From the NCBI GenBank assembly GCA_025361725.1, contig JANYJV010000137.1:1-54645 (forward strand): 54,645 nt of DNA, read 5' to 3'. Positions within the stretch are counted from its first letter, which is position 1. Each line of letters opens with the position of its first letter. The position numbers and the translations under genes are program-made. The DNA is from Acidimicrobiia bacterium (lineage in GTDB: Bacteria > Actinomycetota > Acidimicrobiia > IMCC26256 > JAENVU01). Below, piece after piece: positions 1 through 8,344 of this stretch. The notes under the pieces are model-generated. The model was not told the origin of the DNA. It saw only the letters and a program-made list of their open reading frames with translations, and did not search any database.

Positions 1-33
1 CAGCACTTCAGGACGCCAAAAGCGTGGTTGGAG

Positions 34-60
34 GGTGGGAGGTGGGAGGTGGGAGGTGGG
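34..60. repeat. GGTGGGA heptanucleotide tandem repeat
   Basis: Almost four perfect head-to-tail copies of GGTGGGA end one base before the arc stop codon. The plus strand carries several GGG runs and could form a G-quadruplex; in the arc transcript (minus strand) the run is C-rich and lies directly 3' of the stop. It may be a slippage-prone microsatellite between arc and the gene beyond the window edge. Confidence 0.8.
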
Positions 61-1815
61 TTACAGGTACTGGCCGGTGGTGACGCGTTCGATCTGGCGG
101 CCACCGCTGTCGTCGCGGTCCGACATGAGGGTGCGGACGAAGACGATGCGCTCGCCCTTCTTGCCCGAGATCTTCGCCCAGTCATCCGGGTTGGTGGTGT
201 TGGGTAGATCTTCGTGCTCGCGGTACTCCTGCTTGATGGAGTCGAGCATGTCCTGGGTGCAGATGCCGTAGGTGCCGCCGGCGATCTTGCGCTTGATCGC
301 CAGCTTCTTGGCGCGCCTCACGACGTTCTCGATCATCGCGCCGGACGAGAAGTCCTTGAAGAACAGGATCTCCTTGTCGCCGTTCTGGTACGTGACCTCG
401 AGGAACCGGTTGGCGTCGTCGGTGGCGTACATCGCATCGACCGCGATGTCGATCATGTGGGCCACCGCGGCGGCTGCGTCGCCGTCGAAGTGCTTGGTCT
501 CGTCCTCGGCGATCGGGAGTGTGGGCACGAGGTACCGCGCGTAGATCGCCTTCGCCGACTCCTCGTTGGGCCGCTCGATCTTGATCTTCACGTCGAGCCG
601 GCCGGGACGCAGGATCGCCGGGTCGATGAGGTCCTCGCGGTTCGACGCGCCGATGACGATGACGTTCTTCAAGGCTTCGACGCCGTCGATCTCGGCGAGG
701 AGCTGCGGGACGATGGTGGATTCCATGTCCGAACTGATGCCGGTGCCGCGGGTGCGGAACAGCGAATCCATCTCGTCGAAGAAGACGATGACGGGCACGC
801 CTTCTTCGCTCTTCTCCCGCGCCCGCTCGAAGATGAGCCGGATTTGGCGTTCGGTCTCGCCGACGTACTTGTTGAGCAGCTCCGGGCCTTTGATGTTGAG
901 GAAGTACGACTTGGTGCGCTCGTTCCCGGTGCGCTCGGACACGCGCTTGGCGAGCGAGTTGGCGACCGCCTTGGCGATCAGGGTCTTGCCGCAGCCCGGA
1001 GGACCGTAGAGCAGGATGCCCTTCGGCGGTTGCAGATCGTGCTCGTGAAAGAGATCTGCGTGGAGGTACGGCAGTTCGACGGCGTCGAAGATCTGGTCGA
1101 TCTGATCGTCGAGGCCACCGATGTCTGCATAGGTGATGTCCGGCACTTCTTCGAGGACGAGTTCTTCCACCTCGGGTCGCGGGATTCGCTCGACGAGGAG
1201 GCCGGAGCGTGAATCCACCAAGACGTGCTCGCCGGCGCGCAGCTTCACGCCGATCAGGTCTGCGCAGAGCTCGGCGATCCGCGCTTCGTCGGCGCGGCCG
1301 ATGATCAGGGCGCGGCGGCCGTCTTCGAGCAGTTCTTTGAACACCACGACTTCACCTTGGGTGTCGACGCCGCGGGCGAGCACCACGTTCAACGATTCGT
1401 TGAGGACGACCTCTTGGCCGCGCTTTAGCGTGGTGGTGTCGATCTCGGGGTGGATCGAGACGCGCATCTTGCGTCCCGCGGTGAAAACGTCGACGGTGCC
1501 GTCTTCGTTGGTGTCGAGGAGCGTCCCGTAGCCCGAGGGCGGCATTGTGAGCTTCTCGACTTCTTCACGCAGCGCGGCGATGTGCTCCCTGGCCTCGCGG
1601 AGGGTGGCCGACAGGCGTTCGTTCTGCGAGACCGCCTTGGCGAGCTGGCCCTTGGTCTCGAGGACCCGTTCCTCGAGCGTCCGCACGCGTTTGGGCGCGT
1701 CCTGGAGGCGCCGGCGAAGCAGGACGATCTCCTCATCCAGGGTCCGCTGTTGCTCGCGGAGTTCGCCGACCTGCTGTTCGTATTCGGCGAGGCGTCGTTC
1801 GGGCTCGTTTGCCAC
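61..1815 (-). CDS. arc: Proteasome-associated AAA ATPase ARC/Mpa
   Basis: Hexameric cytosolic ATPase that unfolds pupylated proteins and feeds them to the 20S proteasome. The 584-aa product has a long N-terminal coiled coil (about residues 7-90) that would bind Pup, an OB-type interdomain (about 95-230), then one AAA module with Walker A GPPGCGKT at 271-278 and Walker B ending Asp347-Glu348. It ends Gly-Gln-Tyr-Leu, the C-terminal motif that docks into the proteasome alpha ring, so the C-terminus is complete. The start is GTG, with GGAAGGA 9 nt upstream. In other actinobacteria dop, pup and prcBA follow; here they would lie beyond base 1 and cannot be seen. The length and domain order are typical. 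Confidence 0.97.
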   Translation of the reverse strand: MANEPERRLAEYEQQVGELREQQRTLDEEIVLLRRRLQDAPKRVRTLEERVLETKGQLAKAVSQNERLSATLREAREHIAALREEVEKLTMPPSGYGTLLDTNEDGTVDVFTAGRKMRVSIHPEIDTTTLKRGQEVVLNESLNVVLARGVDTQGEVVVFKELLEDGRRALIIGRADEARIAELCADLIGVKLRAGEHVLVDSRSGLLVERIPRPEVEELVLEEVPDITYADIGGLDDQIDQIFDAVELPYLHADLFHEHDLQPPKGILLYGPPGCGKTLIAKAVANSLAKRVSERTGNERTKSYFLNIKGPELLNKYVGETERQIRLIFERAREKSEEGVPVIVFFDEMDSLFRTRGTGISSDMESTIVPQLLAEIDGVEALKNVIVIGASNREDLIDPAILRPGRLDVKIKIERPNEESAKAIYARYLVPTLPIAEDETKHFDGDAAAAVAHMIDIAVDAMYATDDANRFLEVTYQNGDKEILFFKDFSSGAMIENVVRRAKKLAIKRKIAGGTYGICTQDMLDSIKQEYREHEDLPNTTNPDDWAKISGKKGERIVFVRTLMSDRDDSGGRQIERVTTGQYL

Positions 1816-2077
1816 GATGTGAATCCTTCCGATGGCCGCTCAAAGGGGGTTCGCGCACCCTAACCAGCACTCGGACCCACGATCGGCTTTTTCCTCATGC
1901 TCGCGGGGTAAATTGCCGATCCGGGAAGAGCACCGTACGCTCCATCGGTTCGAACCGGAGCCGGGTTGACACCGAAGGGTCGAGACCCCGCTCCAAATGC
2001 AGATGCACCGAAACCAGATACACCAGCACCACCAACCCCCACACGAACGAACACCGACGACAAGGTGAGGCCAGAAG
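1816..2077. promoter_or_regulatory. Divergent arc / ferredoxin promoter region
   Basis: This 262-bp spacer separates two divergent genes and holds no convincing ORF. On the minus strand a TAGGGT hexamer (RC of 1857-1862) lies about 40 nt upstream of the arc start and could be its -10. On the plus strand there is a TTGACA at 1966-1971 without a clear partner hexamer. A perfect 12-bp palindrome, CGGTTCGAACCG (1946-1957), sits in the middle and is a candidate operator for both genes. I cannot name the regulator. Confidence 0.5.
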
Positions 2078-2314
2078 ATGAAAGTCTGGATCGATCAGGA
2101 CTTGTGTACCGGAGACGGCCTCTGCGAGGAGATCGCGCCCACGGTGTTCACGCTGCTTGACGACGGCCTCGCCTACGTCAAAGAGGGTGACAAGGTGTAC
2201 AGCGAGCCCGGCGGTGCCGAGGGTCTGGCCAACATTCCCGACGGCATGCTCGAGGCGACCATCGAATCTGCCGAAGAGTGCCCCGGCGAGTGCATCTACA
2301 TCGAAGCTGAGTAA
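2078..2314 (+). CDS. Small ferredoxin, [3Fe-4S] type
   Basis: A 78-aa acidic electron carrier. Cys10-x5-Cys16 near the N-terminus and Cys68-Pro near the C-terminus match the three-cysteine pattern of the single-cluster ferredoxins that feed actinobacterial P450s and oxygenases; Cys72 is an extra cysteine. Like that family it is rich in Asp and Glu and has no membrane segment. It is divergent from arc and followed by a 22-codon ORF and a terminator. No P450 or reductase is adjacent, so the partner is unknown. Confidence 0.93.
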   Translation: MKVWIDQDLCTGDGLCEEIAPTVFTLLDDGLAYVKEGDKVYSEPGGAEGLANIPDGMLEATIESAEECPGECIYIEAE

Positions 2315-2353
2315 CCCGCGACCCCTGTCGCTCGACCGGAAAGGAGAAGCCCG

Positions 2354-2422
2354 ATGCGAACCCAAGAACCTCCGAGTAGCAACGGCGCCGTCTCCCGCCG
2401 GTTCGCAGAGCATTTGATCTGA
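2354..2422 (+). CDS. 22-aa ORF downstream of ferredoxin
   Basis: The ORF starts ATG with AAAGGAG 6 nt upstream, encodes 22 residues (MRTQEPPSSNGAVSRRFAEH then Leu-Ile) and stops 8 nt before the terminator hairpin at 2431. It lies 39 nt after the ferredoxin stop, so both would share one transcript. I recognise no family. The strong ribosome-binding site and its fit between gene and terminator are the only support; it could be a chance ORF. Confidence 0.4.
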   Translation: MRTQEPPSSNGAVSRRFAEHLI

Positions 2423-2430
2423 CGAGCCCG

Positions 2431-2450
2431 CAGAAGGCGACGCCCTTCTG
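2431..2450 (+). terminator. Terminator-like hairpin after the ferredoxin unit
   Basis: A perfect 7-bp stem, CAGAAGG/CCTTCTG with a 6-nt loop, is followed by TTCGTTTG. It lies after the ferredoxin and the small ORF and before the ribosome-binding site of the next gene. The T-tract is weak, as is usual in high-GC actinobacteria. Confidence 0.6.
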
Positions 2451-2503
2451 TTCGTTTGCCCGCCTCGGCGCCGAGAACTCGGCGTGATGTCCGGAGGTGC
2501 GTC

Positions 2504-3853
2504 ATGGCTCGTCTTCCTACGCTTCCTACTGCTGCCGCGATTCGTCGTCGGCGTGAACACCGAACCCAGCGCGTCATCACCAACCGTGCGATCGCGGACG
2601 CGCTCGTCTCCACCGCTGCGCTCGTTGGCCGTCCGGTTTTCGAACACCGCGGGGCCGAGGTCGGCCGGGTGGTCGATCTCGTCGTGCGCTGGCAGGGTGA
2701 GCCGTATCCCCCGGTGACCGGACTCGTGATGCGCGTCGGTCGTCGCCGCGCGTTTGTTCCGATCCACCAGATCGCCGAGATCGCCCCTGATCGGGTGGTG
2801 CTCGCGTCGACGCGCCTGGACTTGCGGGACTTCGTCCGGCGGGAGGGTGAAGTCGTATTGAACGGCGACGTTGTGGATCACCAACTGGTGGACGTCGACG
2901 GCGTACGAGTGGTGCGCGCGTCAGACCTCTATCTGGCACAGGTCTCCGGGGTCCACCGGTTGGTCGGCGTCGACGTGGGGTTCCAGACGCTGCTGCGCCG
3001 GCTCGGCCCGACTCGGTGGCGGCTGCGGGCCACTCCGGATCGCGTCATCGACTGGGCGGCGATCCAGCCTTTCGGTACGCCCAACGGCGCTCGCCGCGGC
3101 CCGATGAAGATGCACACGCCGAGTCAGGCGCTGCGGCGGCTCCGGCCGTCGGAACTCGCGGATCTCCTGGAGGAACTCGGGCGTGAAGAGCGGCAGGAGT
3201 TGCTGTCGCAACTCGACGCCGAAGTGGCGTCCGACGCGCTCGAGGAGATGGACCCGGATCACCTCGGTGCATTGCTGCGCGAGTCCGAGCCCGAACGCGC
3301 CGCGGCACTGCTCGCAGGCATGGAGCCTGACGAAGCCGCGGATGCGTTGCGCGATCTCGAGCCGGCCGAGGCCGCGGAGCTTCTCGCGGCGATGCCCGAA
3401 GAAAGCGCGATCTCGTTGCGAGCGCTGCTCCTGTACCGCGAGGGCACCGCGGGTGGGCTGATGACGACGAACCTGGTGTTGGTCCGGCCCGAACAGACCG
3501 TTGGTGAGGTGCGGCGCATCCTGCGGGCCGAGGCCGATCACCAGGCCGACGTCGACGCGGTGATCATCGTGGACGAGGACGGCCGGGTCATCCACGATCT
3601 CGGACTGTTCGAACTGCTCGTCGCCGCGAGTGACGATCACGTGGTCGAGGTGGCGGGTCCGCCGGCGCCGACGACGGTCGAGCCCGAGGCGACGCTGGAC
3701 GATGTCATCGAGCAGTTCATCGACTCCCGGGGATCGTCCCTCATCGTGGTGGACGCGGAGCAGCGTCCCGTCGGCCGTATTCTCGCCGACGACCTGATCG
3801 ACGCACTCGTCCCCGAGCGGGGTCGGGTCCGCTTCCCGCGCCTCTTCGGGTAG
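2504..3853 (+). CDS. MgtE N-domain / CBS-domain protein, NRAMP partner
   Basis: A 449-aa soluble protein with no membrane segments. An N-terminal PRC-barrel-like half (about residues 15-200) precedes an MgtE N-terminal superhelical domain with repeated 'L-E-M-x-P-D-x-A' helices (about 207-310) and a CBS pair (about 320-440). MgtE-N and CBS form the cytosolic Mg2+ sensor of MgtE channels; here the channel part is absent and an NRAMP-type transporter begins 29 bp downstream. The protein is therefore probably the metal-sensing regulator of that transporter. The start is set at ATG 2504 because GGAGGT lies at 2493-2498; an upstream in-frame start at 2456 would overlap the terminator region. Confidence 0.88.
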   Translation: MARLPTLPTAAAIRRRREHRTQRVITNRAIADALVSTAALVGRPVFEHRGAEVGRVVDLVVRWQGEPYPPVTGLVMRVGRRRAFVPIHQIAEIAPDRVVLASTRLDLRDFVRREGEVVLNGDVVDHQLVDVDGVRVVRASDLYLAQVSGVHRLVGVDVGFQTLLRRLGPTRWRLRATPDRVIDWAAIQPFGTPNGARRGPMKMHTPSQALRRLRPSELADLLEELGREERQELLSQLDAEVASDALEEMDPDHLGALLRESEPERAAALLAGMEPDEAADALRDLEPAEAAELLAAMPEESAISLRALLLYREGTAGGLMTTNLVLVRPEQTVGEVRRILRAEADHQADVDAVIIVDEDGRVIHDLGLFELLVAASDDHVVEVAGPPAPTTVEPEATLDDVIEQFIDSRGSSLIVVDAEQRPVGRILADDLIDALVPERGRVRFPRLFG

Positions 3854-3882
3854 CAGGCTGAGATCATGGGAAGTGCGGGATC

Positions 3883-5160
3883 ATGAGCGCGCGGCCGGCT
3901 TCTCCTCCGCCTGCGCCCCGGCGCGGTCGCCGCTTCGTGCGGCCCGCCGCGATCCTCATGGTGCTCGGGCCCGGGCTGATCGCCGCGAACGCGGGGAACG
4001 ACGCCGGCGGGATCGCGACCTACGCGTCCGCCGGGTCCCAGTTCCAGTACCGGACGATGTTCATCGCAATCTTGATCATCGCGGCGCTGGTGGCGGTGCA
4101 GGAGATGGCGGCCCGGCTCGGCGCGTACAGCGGCGAAGGTTTGATGTCGCTGGTGCGCGAAGAGTTCTCGTTGCGGCTCGGAACCTTTGCGGTGGTGTGC
4201 CTGTTGGTGGCGAACCTCGGGCTGGTGGTCTCCGAGTTCGCCGGTATCGGCGCCGCGCTCGAGATCTTCGGCGTGACGAAGTACCTCTCCGTCCCGGTCG
4301 CGGCGGTGGCGATCCTGAGCATCGTGATGCTGGGCTCGTACCAGCGTGCCGAACGCATCTTCCTCGTACTGTCCCTGGTCTTCCTCGCCTACCCGATCGC
4401 GATGATCCTCTCGAACCCCGACTGGGTACATGTGGCCAATGACACCTTCGTCCCGCACTTCGTCGCGAGCCGAGACTTTCTGCTGCTCGCGGTGGCGTTG
4501 GTGGGCACGACCATCACCCCGTACATGCAGCTGTACCAAGCGGCCGCAGTCGCGGACCGGGGTATCGGGCCTGATGAGTACCGTCACGAGCGGGTCGACG
4601 CCATCGCCGGGTCACTCTTCGCCGGATTCATCTTCGTCTCGATTCTCATTGCGACCGGAGCGGCCATCGGCAAGAGCGGCCATCCGCTGACCACGGCCGC
4701 GGACGCGGCCAAGGCGTTGGAACCGGTGGCCGGTGCGGGCGCCGAGACCTTGTTCGCCATCGGCTTGCTCGGCGCGTCGATGCTCGCCGCCGCGATCGTG
4801 CCGCTCTCGACCGCGTACGGGTTAGCCGAGGCGGTCGGTGCGGAACGTTCGGTGTCCCGCAAGTTCCGCGAGGCGCCGCTGTTCCTTGGACTGTTCACCG
4901 GTCAGGTCGTCATCGGCGCGTTGGTGGCATTGATCCCGGTGAACCTGATCGATCTGCTCATCGGCATGCAGGTCCTGAACGGTTTCATCACGCCGGTCAT
5001 CCTCGGGTTCCTCTACGTGCTCACCAACCGGCCGAGCGCGGTCGGGTTGGGTGTGAACGGTCCGCGCTTCCGAGTGTTCGCGCTCATCTGCGTGATCGTG
5101 GTCTCCGTCCTCGCCGTCTCCGCATTCGTGGTCACCGTCGCGCAGTTTTTCGGGTTCTGA
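3883..5160 (+). CDS. NRAMP-family divalent metal transporter, atypical metal site
   Basis: A 425-aa inner-membrane protein with about eleven hydrophobic segments. TM1 keeps GPG at 29-31 and Asp40, but the family's metal-binding DPGN is replaced by Asp-Ala-Gly-Gly (40-43). In TM6 the usual Met-Pro-His is Thr212-Pro213-Tyr214. In canonical NRAMPs these Asn and Met residues coordinate Mn2+ and Fe2+; their loss resembles NRAMP-related magnesium transporters rather than Mn2+ importers. The upstream MgtE-N/CBS gene supports Mg2+ or another hard cation. The ion is inferred, the fold is confident. Confidence 0.9.
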   Translation: MSARPASPPPAPRRGRRFVRPAAILMVLGPGLIAANAGNDAGGIATYASAGSQFQYRTMFIAILIIAALVAVQEMAARLGAYSGEGLMSLVREEFSLRLGTFAVVCLLVANLGLVVSEFAGIGAALEIFGVTKYLSVPVAAVAILSIVMLGSYQRAERIFLVLSLVFLAYPIAMILSNPDWVHVANDTFVPHFVASRDFLLLAVALVGTTITPYMQLYQAAAVADRGIGPDEYRHERVDAIAGSLFAGFIFVSILIATGAAIGKSGHPLTTAADAAKALEPVAGAGAETLFAIGLLGASMLAAAIVPLSTAYGLAEAVGAERSVSRKFREAPLFLGLFTGQVVIGALVALIPVNLIDLLIGMQVLNGFITPVILGFLYVLTNRPSAVGLGVNGPRFRVFALICVIVVSVLAVSAFVVTVAQFFGF

Positions 5161-5214
5161 TCACCCGCGCCGATGCCGGGAGTGGACTTTCCGCGACGCG
5201 CCGAGCTGACGTCG

Positions 5215-6378
5215 TCAATCGTTGAGGCAGAAGCCGGTTGAGATCGCACGGGCGGCGGTACCGGCTGTGGTCACGAACGGCATGACTTCCTCCGAGCTCA
5301 GCGCGAACGCCGTGGTGTCGCGCGCGGGGTCGACGGCGAAGACCATCGCCTGGACCAATCCGTTGGCGCCGATGACCGGCGCGCCGGAGTCACCCGGGAT
5401 CAGGCGGGCGGCCAGCCCCACGATCGAAGTCTGGATCGTGCCGGTGCGCGTGATGTCGGTACGGGGAATGTCGATGCGGCGGGCGACGCGAGCCGGGGTG
5501 GCACGCAGGGCTCCCCCACCGGGATGGCCGAGCACCGTGGCAATGGCCCCGGTGACGGTGGGACCGAGCCGCAGCGGCGTGAGGTTCAACCCGCGCACGT
5601 GCAACACCGCGATGTCGTGGCGACCGTCGAAGGAGACCACGAGGGCGTCCAGCCGCCGGCCTGCGGTGGTCACGATCTCGGTGCGCTGCTCCCCCGCGAC
5701 CACATGCGCGTTGGTGACGACGAGGTCCGGTGCCACCGAGAAGCCGGTCCCGGAGAGGCGCAGGCCGCAGGCATTGCCAACGACGAGCACCACACTCTGC
5801 GCGTCCCGAGCGTCCACCAGCGGACCGGCATCGTTCGTGGGCGGCCGGCCGGTGTTGGTGGAATCTCCGGTGACCACGGGATAGGGGGCTTCACCGACGA
5901 TGCGGCCGAGGACGTGCGCGGCGTTGGGTTGGTCGGGCGCGTACCGGTCCACCAGGGCGACGAGTGACGAATCGCGTGCCGCGCGTGCCGGCCATCCGGG
6001 CGTCGACCGCATGGCCGGGACCAGGAGCCACAGCAGGACCAGGCCACCGAGGGCGCCGAGGAGACCGCCCGCGAGACGGTCGACGGCGGAGGCTGTGCCT
6101 GACCGGGCCAGTCGGTTGCGCAGGGCTGCGCTCGCAACGAGACCGATGGTGTGACCGACGAGCGCCAGTCCCATGAGGAGCGCCGCCACCGCGAGCAGCC
6201 GGCCGCCGGGAGTCGCGCCGGGCATCGCGTGCGCGACCCGGGGCATGAGCCGCAGCCCGAGCAGGACGCCGAGTGATAGGCCGATCCACGAGAACGCCCG
6301 AATCAGGAAGCCGACGCGGAATCCGATGACGGCCCCGGCTGCGACCACCGCAAGCACGACGAGGTCGAAGGAGTTCAT
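5215..6378 (-). CDS. marP: MarP-like membrane-anchored periplasmic serine protease
   Basis: A 387-aa protein with a CvpA-like N-terminus of about four membrane helices (residues 1-155) and a trypsin-fold periplasmic domain. The catalytic triad can be read as His225 (NAHVV), Asp255 (HDIAV) and Ser331 (GDSGAP). A cysteine at the domain start (GNACG) and one four residues from the C-terminus match the disulfide pair that gates M. tuberculosis MarP, a protease needed for acid and oxidative resistance. Its ATG overlaps the trmI stop (ATGA), so it is translationally coupled as the last gene of the dacB operon. Confidence 0.9.
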   Translation of the reverse strand: MNSFDLVVLAVVAAGAVIGFRVGFLIRAFSWIGLSLGVLLGLRLMPRVAHAMPGATPGGRLLAVAALLMGLALVGHTIGLVASAALRNRLARSGTASAVDRLAGGLLGALGGLVLLWLLVPAMRSTPGWPARAARDSSLVALVDRYAPDQPNAAHVLGRIVGEAPYPVVTGDSTNTGRPPTNDAGPLVDARDAQSVVLVVGNACGLRLSGTGFSVAPDLVVTNAHVVAGEQRTEIVTTAGRRLDALVVSFDGRHDIAVLHVRGLNLTPLRLGPTVTGAIATVLGHPGGGALRATPARVARRIDIPRTDITRTGTIQTSIVGLAARLIPGDSGAPVIGANGLVQAMVFAVDPARDTTAFALSSEEVMPFVTTAGTAARAISTGFCLND

Positions 6379-7157
6379 CCCGCGGGGTTCAGCAACCGCG
6401 CCACGGTGAGAAATCCGGTGTGGGCGACCATGCGATGGTCCGGCCGCACGGACATGCCGTCGACGTTCCAGCCGCGGTGCAGGACCTCGATCGTCTCGGC
6501 CATACCGAACGCGGAGTCGGCCAGGCGTTCCCGCAACGTGGACACCTGGAGAATGGTCGGAAGGTACGAGAGGAAGATGCCGCCCGGAGCGAGCGCAGCT
6601 TCTGCGTGACCGACGACGTGCCACGGTTCCGGGAGATCGAGGATGACGCGGTCGATGTCCGGCACGTCGATGCCCTCGTAGACATCACGCACCTGCACAT
6701 CGAGCGGTACGTCGGTGCCGAGGAAGGCTTCGACGTTGCGACGCGCGCGGTCGGCGAAATCGTCGCGGATCTCGTAGCCGGTGATGTGACCCGTCGGGCC
6801 GATGGCACGCAGCAGCGTCATGGTGAGTGCACCGGATCCCACGCCGGATTCGAGAATGCGCGCGCCGGGGAAGATATCGGCGAGCATCAAGATCGGACCG
6901 AGGTCCTTCGGGTAGATGACCTGCGCGCCGCGCGGCATCTCAAGCACGAATTCGCTGAGCGTGGGCCGGATGACGAGAAGCGCGGCGCCGCGCGTGGTGC
7001 GCACGGTGATGCCTTCGGGTTGACCGATCATCAGGCCGTGATCGAGCACGCCGGCGTGGGTGTGGAACTCGCCGCCTTCCGCGAGTCGGATCATATGGCG
7101 CCGCCGTTTTCGATCGACGAGGAGGACGTGTTCGCCGACGGCCAGTGGTCCGCGCAC
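6375..7157 (-). CDS. trmI: tRNA (adenine-N1)-methyltransferase TrmI
   Basis: A 260-aa SAM-dependent enzyme that makes m1A58 in the tRNA T-loop. It has the small N-terminal beta domain, the SAM motif ESGVGSGALT, and the LDLPEPW active-site strand typical of TrmI. The start is GTG 7155-7157, two bases after the stop of the upstream thiolase gene; longer forms would run through that gene. TrmI sits near the proteasomal ATPase gene in mycobacteria as well, so the arc-trmI proximity looks ancestral even though ferredoxin and NRAMP genes lie between them here. Confidence 0.95.
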   Translation of the reverse strand: MRGPLAVGEHVLLVDRKRRRHMIRLAEGGEFHTHAGVLDHGLMIGQPEGITVRTTRGAALLVIRPTLSEFVLEMPRGAQVIYPKDLGPILMLADIFPGARILESGVGSGALTMTLLRAIGPTGHITGYEIRDDFADRARRNVEAFLGTDVPLDVQVRDVYEGIDVPDIDRVILDLPEPWHVVGHAEAALAPGGIFLSYLPTILQVSTLRERLADSAFGMAETIEVLHRGWNVDGMSVRPDHRMVAHTGFLTVARLLNPAG

Positions 7158-7159
7158 GG

Positions 7160-8122
7160 TCAGGTTTCCGATCGCAGGGTGACGGGAACTTCGATGGGGC
7201 GGTTCGGCTCGGACGCCGCGGCGGATGCCCGAGCCCGGAGCGAACAGAACGCGCAGCGGTCGCCGGTGGTGGTGGGTGCGCCGCATTCGACGCAGGGAAG
7301 GAGCGTGGCGCGCTCATCGTCGGCCTCGGCCGCAAACGCTTGGTGACCGCGGCTCCAGAAGCCGCTGGTGAACGCGGCCTTGGTGCCCGGAGACTTCTGC
7401 TCGAGTTGGTTCAGGACTTCCTTGAAGGCGATGTGGCGGTTGCCGGCGGCCATCGGACATTCCTCGACCTGGTAGTCGATGCCGCGGATGACGCAGTACG
7501 CGGCCATCTCCCGCTCGGTGAGGCGAACGAGGGGCTTGACCTTGCGAGCGAAGCCCGGGGTCGCAGGCAAGACGGGGAACTGGCGGCCGAGGTAGGCGGT
7601 CTCCCACCGCAGAACGTTCCCGAACAGCACCGCGGCTTCGTCGTCGAGATTGTGACCGGTGGCGACGACGTCGTAGTTCTCGTCCAGCGCAACCTGGTTG
7701 AACAGGTGGCGCTTGGAAAGTCCGCAGGCACCGCACGGCGAGCGGTGGGTCACTTCCGCGGCACCGGGAATGTCGTAGCCGTACTGAGACCTGAGGTCGA
7801 CCTCGTGCAGGTGCAGGCCGTGCGATCGCGCGAACGCGCGCGTGTACTCGCCCGACTCGTCGGAGTAGTCACCGATCCCGAGGCCGAGGTATAGGCCGTC
7901 GGCGGGGATGCCGATCTCGTGCAACAGATCCCAGAGCGCAAGCGAGTCCTTGCCGCCCGAGACCGCGACGAGGACGCTCTCCCCCGGCTCGATCATGTGG
8001 TGCTCGTGGATCGCGCGCTTGACCTGTTCCCGGCATTGGTGGGTGAAACAGTCGGCGCAGAACGCGGCGTTGTGGCGCGGCAGGTCGATGATCGCGGGGG
8101 CTTTGCAGCGTCGACACTTCAC
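7160..8122 (-). CDS. ttuA: TtuA/TtcA-family tRNA thiolation enzyme
   Basis: A 320-aa PP-loop ATPase that adenylates a tRNA uridine and inserts sulfur. An N-terminal zinc finger uses Cys3/Cys6 and Cys22/Cys25, the PP-loop SGGKDS spans 55-60, Cys130-x2-Cys133 and Cys222 are placed as in the [4Fe-4S] site I recall for Thermus TtuA, and a second CxxC pair forms the C-terminal zinc finger. TtuA makes 2-thio-T54 using the carrier TtuB; the gene just upstream encodes a TtuB-like carrier, which favours TtuA over TtcA. GTG start 10 bp after that gene. The target nucleotide is inferred. Confidence 0.88.
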   Translation of the reverse strand: MKCRRCKAPAIIDLPRHNAAFCADCFTHQCREQVKRAIHEHHMIEPGESVLVAVSGGKDSLALWDLLHEIGIPADGLYLGLGIGDYSDESGEYTRAFARSHGLHLHEVDLRSQYGYDIPGAAEVTHRSPCGACGLSKRHLFNQVALDENYDVVATGHNLDDEAAVLFGNVLRWETAYLGRQFPVLPATPGFARKVKPLVRLTEREMAAYCVIRGIDYQVEECPMAAGNRHIAFKEVLNQLEQKSPGTKAAFTSGFWSRGHQAFAAEADDERATLLPCVECGAPTTTGDRCAFCSLRARASAAASEPNRPIEVPVTLRSET

Positions 8123-8132
8123 GGGTGGATCC

Positions 8133-8333
8133 TCACGTGGCTCCGCCGGAGATGACCGGACGGATCTCGACCTCGGCGTCGTCCGCGAGGCGGGCGTCGT
8201 GCGTCACCAGGGTGTCACCATTGATGACCAGGACCGACTCGGGCACGATCTCGAGGCGGGTGAGGAGCGCCGCCACCGTCATCGGGCCGGGCACCATGAC
8301 GGTGCGACGAGGATTGCGCAGGACGACGTTCAA
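8133..8333 (-). CDS. TtuB/MoaD/ThiS-like ubiquitin-fold sulfur carrier
   Basis: A 66-aa beta-grasp protein whose opening 'NVVLR' and closing 'VISGG' resemble Thermus TtuB. In this family the C-terminal Gly-Gly is adenylated and thiocarboxylated to carry sulfur. Here two further residues, Ala-Thr, follow the Gly-Gly before the TGA, so the carrier would need trimming before activation. The start is taken as TTG 8331-8333, just after the stop of the upstream gene, which gives the family's normal length; the start is uncertain. It is directly followed by the TtuA-like gene. Confidence 0.82.
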   Translation of the reverse strand: MNVVLRNPRRTVMVPGPMTVAALLTRLEIVPESVLVINGDTLVTHDARLADDAEVEIRPVISGGAT

Positions 8334-8344
8334 GCTGGTCGAGG

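Noticed and set aside
214-1212. Long open frame antisense to arc (332 codons)
   Set aside because: It lies wholly opposite the strongly conserved ARC protein, has no ribosome site and shows the composition of a GC-rich antisense shadow.
1942-1960. tRNA T-arm-like GGTTCGAACC
   Set aside because: No acceptor stem, anticodon arm or CCA-side pairing can be built around it; it is better read as a palindrome.
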